Source of the DNA: Tritrichomonas musculus
Taxonomy: Eukaryota; Parabasalia; Tritrichomonadida; Tritrichomonadidae
Assembly: GCA_039105265.1 (NCBI GenBank)
Contig: JAPFFF010000004.1
Span: 6,057,501-6,121,500, forward strand
Length of the DNA stretch: 64,000 nt
Reading direction: 5' to 3'
Positions 61,370 to 64,000 of the stretch are shown in pieces. Position 1 is the first letter of the stretch; each line of letters begins with the position of its first letter. A program made the translations under genes and the position numbers. A model generated the notes under the pieces. That model was not told the DNA's origin. It saw only the letters and a list, made by a program, of their open reading frames with translations, and ran no database searches.

Positions 61370-61759
61370 TTAATGAATCTTTTGTCTGCGATTGATAATT
61401 CGTGAAGCTTTTATTTTTGCTTTAGATGGTTTGAATTTTCCTCCTCGTATTGAATATTTCGAAATTTTTATTCCAGTGACTTCAGGGCTATCGAAATATT
61501 CTTTATTGCCAATTGCGATATAAAAACTGCCTTTTGCGCTAAAATGACGTTTTGCTAATAGAGCTGCTATATCAGTTAATGATTCTTTTAGTGGTTCCCA
61601 TTTCGTCCATTCATAATAAACGGGCTTAAAATATTTTCGGTCTACGTCTATTGTTTCTGATTTAGGTGGTAATAATTCAAGAACTTCATCATATACTGTA
61701 TCGGTTAATTGTTTCCTAAATCGGTATCCTTCTCCAGGCAAAAACATTGCATACGACAT
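61370..61759 (-). CDS. Small Polinton ORF, shared module, basic tail
   Basis: 129 residues. YEWTKWEPLKESLTDIAALL and KGSFYIAIGNKEYF follow the same order of Trp segment, helix and beta strand as the N-terminus of the protease protein. It ends in a very basic tail (KPSKAKIKASRIINRRQK), which suggests nucleic-acid contact. It converges on the plus-strand ORF that ends at 61352. Confidence 0.55.
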   Translation of the reverse strand: MSYAMFLPGEGYRFRKQLTDTVYDEVLELLPPKSETIDVDRKYFKPVYYEWTKWEPLKESLTDIAALLAKRHFSAKGSFYIAIGNKEYFDSPEVTGIKISKYSIRGGKFKPSKAKIKASRIINRRQKIH

Positions 61760-61858
61760 TTTTGTTTCAGAAAAAAAATTAAATATTAAATTTTTTACTT
61801 TCTCGATTCATAGTAAGACGTCCATCTCCAAGGACTTCCCTCAATCACTATTCCCTGC

Positions 61859-62137
61859 CTATCTACTGGTCAATATTTCATTCTTTGGATTTTCTGGGTC
61901 TGTTACAATATAGATTCGTCCTGAAACACGTCCTTTTAGTAATTTTTCAATATCTTTCAAACTATCAACAACTTCAGTTTCTGATATCCAGTTCAGAGAA
62001 AGAAGTGGGCAAATCTTTTTATTTTTATATTCAAAAATTTGAAACATCAAACAATTATTTTCGATAGTTTCAAGGTCGTCTTGAGAAAACTTTTTTGATA
62101 ATTTCAAATAGCCATCAACAATCATTACTTTCGGCAT
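61859..62137 (-). CDS. Small Polinton ORF, shared module
   Basis: 92 residues beginning MPKVMIVDGYLKLSKKF, close to the protease N-terminus (MTKYMFVGGYLKFKP). It continues with LLSLNWISETEVVDSLKDIE and GRIYIVTD. It is essentially the module alone, so it probably folds independently. It is divergent from the small ORF that starts at 62165, with 27 bp between starts. Confidence 0.6.
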   Translation of the reverse strand: MPKVMIVDGYLKLSKKFSQDDLETIENNCLMFQIFEYKNKKICPLLSLNWISETEVVDSLKDIEKLLKGRVSGRIYIVTDPENPKNEILTSR

Positions 62138-62164
62138 TTTGTTTTAATTTAAAAAGTAAAAAAA

Positions 62165-62413
62165 ATGAATTACAAAAAAGAAGAATTAGAGAGCTTGAAT
62201 GACCTTTTGTTTTTAATTTTGGAGTGGCGATTTGCTAGAATATCTTGGTATAGACAATATTGGATGATGAATATATTGGAAATGGCTCGGGAGGTTTTCG
62301 ACAGATTGTTTATCGACGAATTCAGGGAAGTAGAGAGGAACGATGAAAATTTTATCAATCAGCTTGAGCAAATAATTTTGGAAAGATTAGAGATAGTAAT
62401 TAGGAGTTTATAA
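62165..62413 (+). CDS. Small helical Polinton ORF
   Basis: 82 residues, wholly helical in appearance, rich in Leu/Glu/Arg with an aromatic centre (FARISWYRQYWMMN). No known domain. It lies 17 bp before the next ORF in the same direction. Confidence 0.5.
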   Translation: MNYKKEELESLNDLLFLILEWRFARISWYRQYWMMNILEMAREVFDRLFIDEFREVERNDENFINQLEQIILERLEIVIRSL

Positions 62414-62430
62414 AGAATGAAAAAATAAAA

Positions 62431-62658
62431 ATGAATGATTTACATAAATTGTTTCAATATTCTGTAAACTACTTTGAGACTCCCTCCAAAGAAGAAAAAG
62501 CTCTTTGGGTAGAAAAAGCTATTTGTTTAATTTATGAACTTGAAGATGATGATTTCATAGAGGAAGTAGTATTAAACGAAGATGAAGAAATTTTTATGAA
62601 AAATATTCAGCAATATGCCTTTTATAAATCAAATATGAAATATCATTATAGTGGATGA
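62431..62658 (+). CDS. Small acidic Polinton ORF
   Basis: 75 residues, acidic in the middle (ELEDDDFIEEVVLNEDEE). It has no recognised domain. It follows the previous ORF closely and is preceded by GAATGAAAAAATAAAA, a leader also seen in similar form before its neighbours. Confidence 0.5.
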   Translation: MNDLHKLFQYSVNYFETPSKEEKALWVEKAICLIYELEDDDFIEEVVLNEDEEIFMKNIQQYAFYKSNMKYHYSG

Positions 62659-62689
62659 AAATATATTTTATCATGAATGAAATATATAT

Positions 62690-62818
62690 ATGGCTTTCGG
62701 AGAATTTAATAAAAAAATTAATAATTCAACAACTTCTCTTCCTCCAAATTTTACAAGTATCAGAAATAATTTATCTTCAAATACTCCTCCTCCGAGGAGA
62801 TATGCATGGGCTAAATAA
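62690..62818 (+). CDS. Mini-ORF A of a duplicated pair (MAFGEFNKK)
   Basis: 42 residues, starting MAFGEFNKK and ending in a proline- and arginine-rich PPPRRYAWAK. The first nine residues, and the leader with ATGAATGAA before the ATG, are repeated in mini-ORF B 150 bp downstream. Such conservation of a start and its leader supports translation. Function unknown. Confidence 0.5.
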   Translation: MAFGEFNKKINNSTTSLPPNFTSIRNNLSSNTPPPRRYAWAK

Positions 62819-62840
62819 ATTTTTAGCATGAATGAAAAAT

Positions 62841-62954
62841 ATGGCTTTTGGAGAGTTTAATAAAAAAATGAAATGTACTCAAGCAAGTGATTGTGCTGTT
62901 CATCCTACAATACATAGTGTTAGAGAACGTTTAGAGAGATTAGGAAATCGTTAA
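62841..62954 (+). CDS. Mini-ORF B of a duplicated pair (MAFGEFNKK)
   Basis: 37 residues, the same MAFGEFNKK start as mini-ORF A, then a different body with two Cys and two His (KCTQASDCAVHPTIHSVRE) that could bind a metal. Leader and start are near-copies of those of mini-ORF A. Confidence 0.5.
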   Translation: MAFGEFNKKMKCTQASDCAVHPTIHSVRERLERLGNR

Positions 62955-62982
62955 AGAAAAATATTTTTTTGATTAAAAGAAA

Positions 62983-63258
62983 ATGGAAGTTCTAAAAGGA
63001 GGCTTAAACTCTTTCTTCAAAGAGATGAATAAAACAATAGACGAATTAACTTATCAAGTAAATCATGAAATCTTAAACTCTTATACCCTTGATATGTGTA
63101 TTACTTTCCAAAATAATTTGATAAAACTCAAAGAAAATTTGGAGCAAAAAAGAACAAATATTGAATTAAATTTATTGAGTATCGCAAATACAAATCGTAT
63201 ATTGGAAAATATGAAAAAAGAATTTGCTGAAGTCTTAGGTTCTACTCACTCAGGATGA
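62983..63258 (+). CDS. Small coiled-coil Polinton ORF
   Basis: 91 residues, helical throughout with heptad-like Leu/Ile spacing (LIKLKENLEQKRTNIELNLL). No known domain. Its 3' end overlaps the 3' end of the integrase gene by 13 bp on the opposite strand, a tight convergent arrangement. Confidence 0.55.
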   Translation: MEVLKGGLNSFFKEMNKTIDELTYQVNHEILNSYTLDMCITFQNNLIKLKENLEQKRTNIELNLLSIANTNRILENMKKEFAEVLGSTHSG

Positions 63259-64000
63259 ATACGATATCTAGGCAAAAATTGGTCTTCTCCCGTTTCTGCA
63301 TTAACAACATGATATTTTCCTTCTTCATAACCGTTAATAAACCATAAGCCAGGCTGAATTATTGACCTTCTCTTTTGGAAAGGGTCTTTTCCATTATAAA
63401 CTTTGACATATTCAAAATCTTCTATCTGATAGCCTGGTTTATTCATAATGTTATAATTTTCTTGTAATATCCTACGACAAATATGACTCTCTAAATCTTT
63501 ATCTTTTTGAGCCATTTCGGGACTACAATCCATTCCTGAATATTTTGATAAAGTATCATGAGGAGCATGATTATATTGAATAACTAAATCTTTCAAAACT
63601 TCGGGAGTAATTTTTTCGACTCGAGCAGTATATGCCATATCTCTGAGAGTTCGAATTACTCGGTCAATAATACCTAATGAACTATGAAGAGGTTCTGTCT
63701 TAGTAGATTGTTTTGAAGGCATGAAATCTGGATAGACAGTTTTTTTCATTCTTTCGACAGTTTGAATTTTACATCCATATTTCATCATAAATTCTTTAGT
63801 CTTTGAGTCTCCAAAAGCTGGTTCAGCATCTCCGATTAACAATTTAGGACTCCATCCTTGTTGTAAAAGATTAGAGAAAGCTCGAATTATTGATGCGGTA
63901 TTTTTAATATTTTTTGTACTAACTCCTTTCGTACCTACCTTATGATTTATCAAAGTAGCATATACATATCTTGTATTAGCATTTATAGATATCAAATAAC
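63246..64000 (-). CDS. Polinton integrase (retroviral-type DDE), C-terminal part
   Basis: The 249 visible residues contain the rve core: RYVYATLI, a D in LLIGDAEPAFGD, then EPLHSSLGIIDRVIRTLRDM with the catalytic Glu region, and NHAPHDTLSKYSGMDCSPE as the usual post-core motif. It ends in a chromodomain/SH3-like tail (GLWFINGYEEGKYHVV). It joins element ends to new sites. The frame is still open at the right edge of the window, so the gene begins beyond 64000. Confidence 0.85.
   Translation of the reverse strand, partial: YLISINANTRYVYATLINHKVGTKGVSTKNIKNTASIIRAFSNLLQQGWSPKLLIGDAEPAFGDSKTKEFMMKYGCKIQTVERMKKTVYPDFMPSKQSTKTEPLHSSLGIIDRVIRTLRDMAYTARVEKITPEVLKDLVIQYNHAPHDTLSKYSGMDCSPEMAQKDKDLESHICRRILQENYNIMNKPGYQIEDFEYVKVYNGKDPFQKRRSIIQPGLWFINGYEEGKYHVVNAETGEDQFLPRYRIHPE

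Larger units (their letters stand above)
58184..64000. mobile_element. Polinton/Maverick-like element, left part; continues beyond the window
   Basis: Visible parts, left to right: a two-domain Ulp1-type cysteine protease gene, two overlapping ORFs in opposite orientation to it, two small minus-strand ORFs, five small plus-strand ORFs, and the C-terminal part of a retroviral-type integrase. Protease plus integrase among many small ORFs is the Polinton signature; Mavericks are abundant in trichomonads. DNA polymerase B, the packaging ATPase and capsid genes would lie to the right, outside. The left boundary is uncertain (57.3-58.2 kb) and no terminal inverted repeat can be identified without the other end. 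Most ORFs are open and the copy looks fairly young, with perhaps one or two breaks in the part seen. Confidence 0.75.

Overview
The window looks like nuclear DNA of a parabasalid protist, a trichomonad of the Trichomonas/Tritrichomonas/Histomonas kind. The evidence is the very AT-rich intergenic DNA, mostly single-exon genes with TCATTTT-type initiator motifs just before several ATGs, and families that are hugely expanded in trichomonads: Sel1-repeat (SLR) proteins and SLR protein kinases, BspA-like leucine-rich-repeat proteins, DUF3447/ankyrin proteins, and abundant DNA transposons including Polinton (Maverick) elements. I cannot name the species.

Layout: 0-4.3 kb is AT-rich DNA with two terminal-inverted-repeat elements. 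At 4.35-7.24 kb lies the most unusual gene: a full-length NSUN2-like RNA cytosine methyltransferase fold whose two catalytic cysteines are gone, joined to a coiled coil and Sel1 repeats. At 7.3-8.5 kb is the 3' half of a ubiquitin-specific protease gene, cut off at a GC-rich branched palindrome. A patch of decayed small ORFs follows (8.7-11 kb), then a broken gene for a large type I membrane protein (11.6-15.7 kb) that may contain a 25-nt intron. From 16.9 to 33 kb there is a DUF3447/BspA protein, an SLR kinase with 15 almost identical 108-bp repeats, a second SLR kinase with diverged repeats and one frameshift, and relics of SLR, ankyrin and coiled-coil genes with a MITE among them.

From 33 to 46 kb come a pseudokinase, a sugar-porter-like MFS transporter with a GC-rich 3' third, an unknown disordered protein, an apparently whole hAT transposon, a second BspA protein and a SirTM-class sirtuin. 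From 47 to 52.5 kb lie broken genes (an unknown gene, an EF1A-like GTPase, another unknown gene, a short-chain dehydrogenase), a Rho-like protein with an abnormal P-loop, and a 269-bp MITE with a GC-rich hairpin core. An apparently whole Tc1/mariner-type transposon sits at 53.0-54.6 kb, a small C2-like protein follows, and a 1.63-kb non-autonomous element with 51-bp inverted repeats and a perfect 9-bp target duplication fills 55.7-57.3 kb.

From about 58 kb to the right edge is part of a Polinton/Maverick-like element: a protein with two Ulp1-type peptidase domains, several small ORFs (some sharing one module), paired mini-ORFs and the C-terminal part of the integrase, which runs off the window.

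The host genes do not form operons. The recurring theme is signalling or modifying enzymes with altered catalytic residues (NSUN2-like, TKL-like kinase, Rho-like GTPase, SLR kinases) beside gene decay and transposon traffic. Function calls rest on motifs read by eye; no database search was possible.
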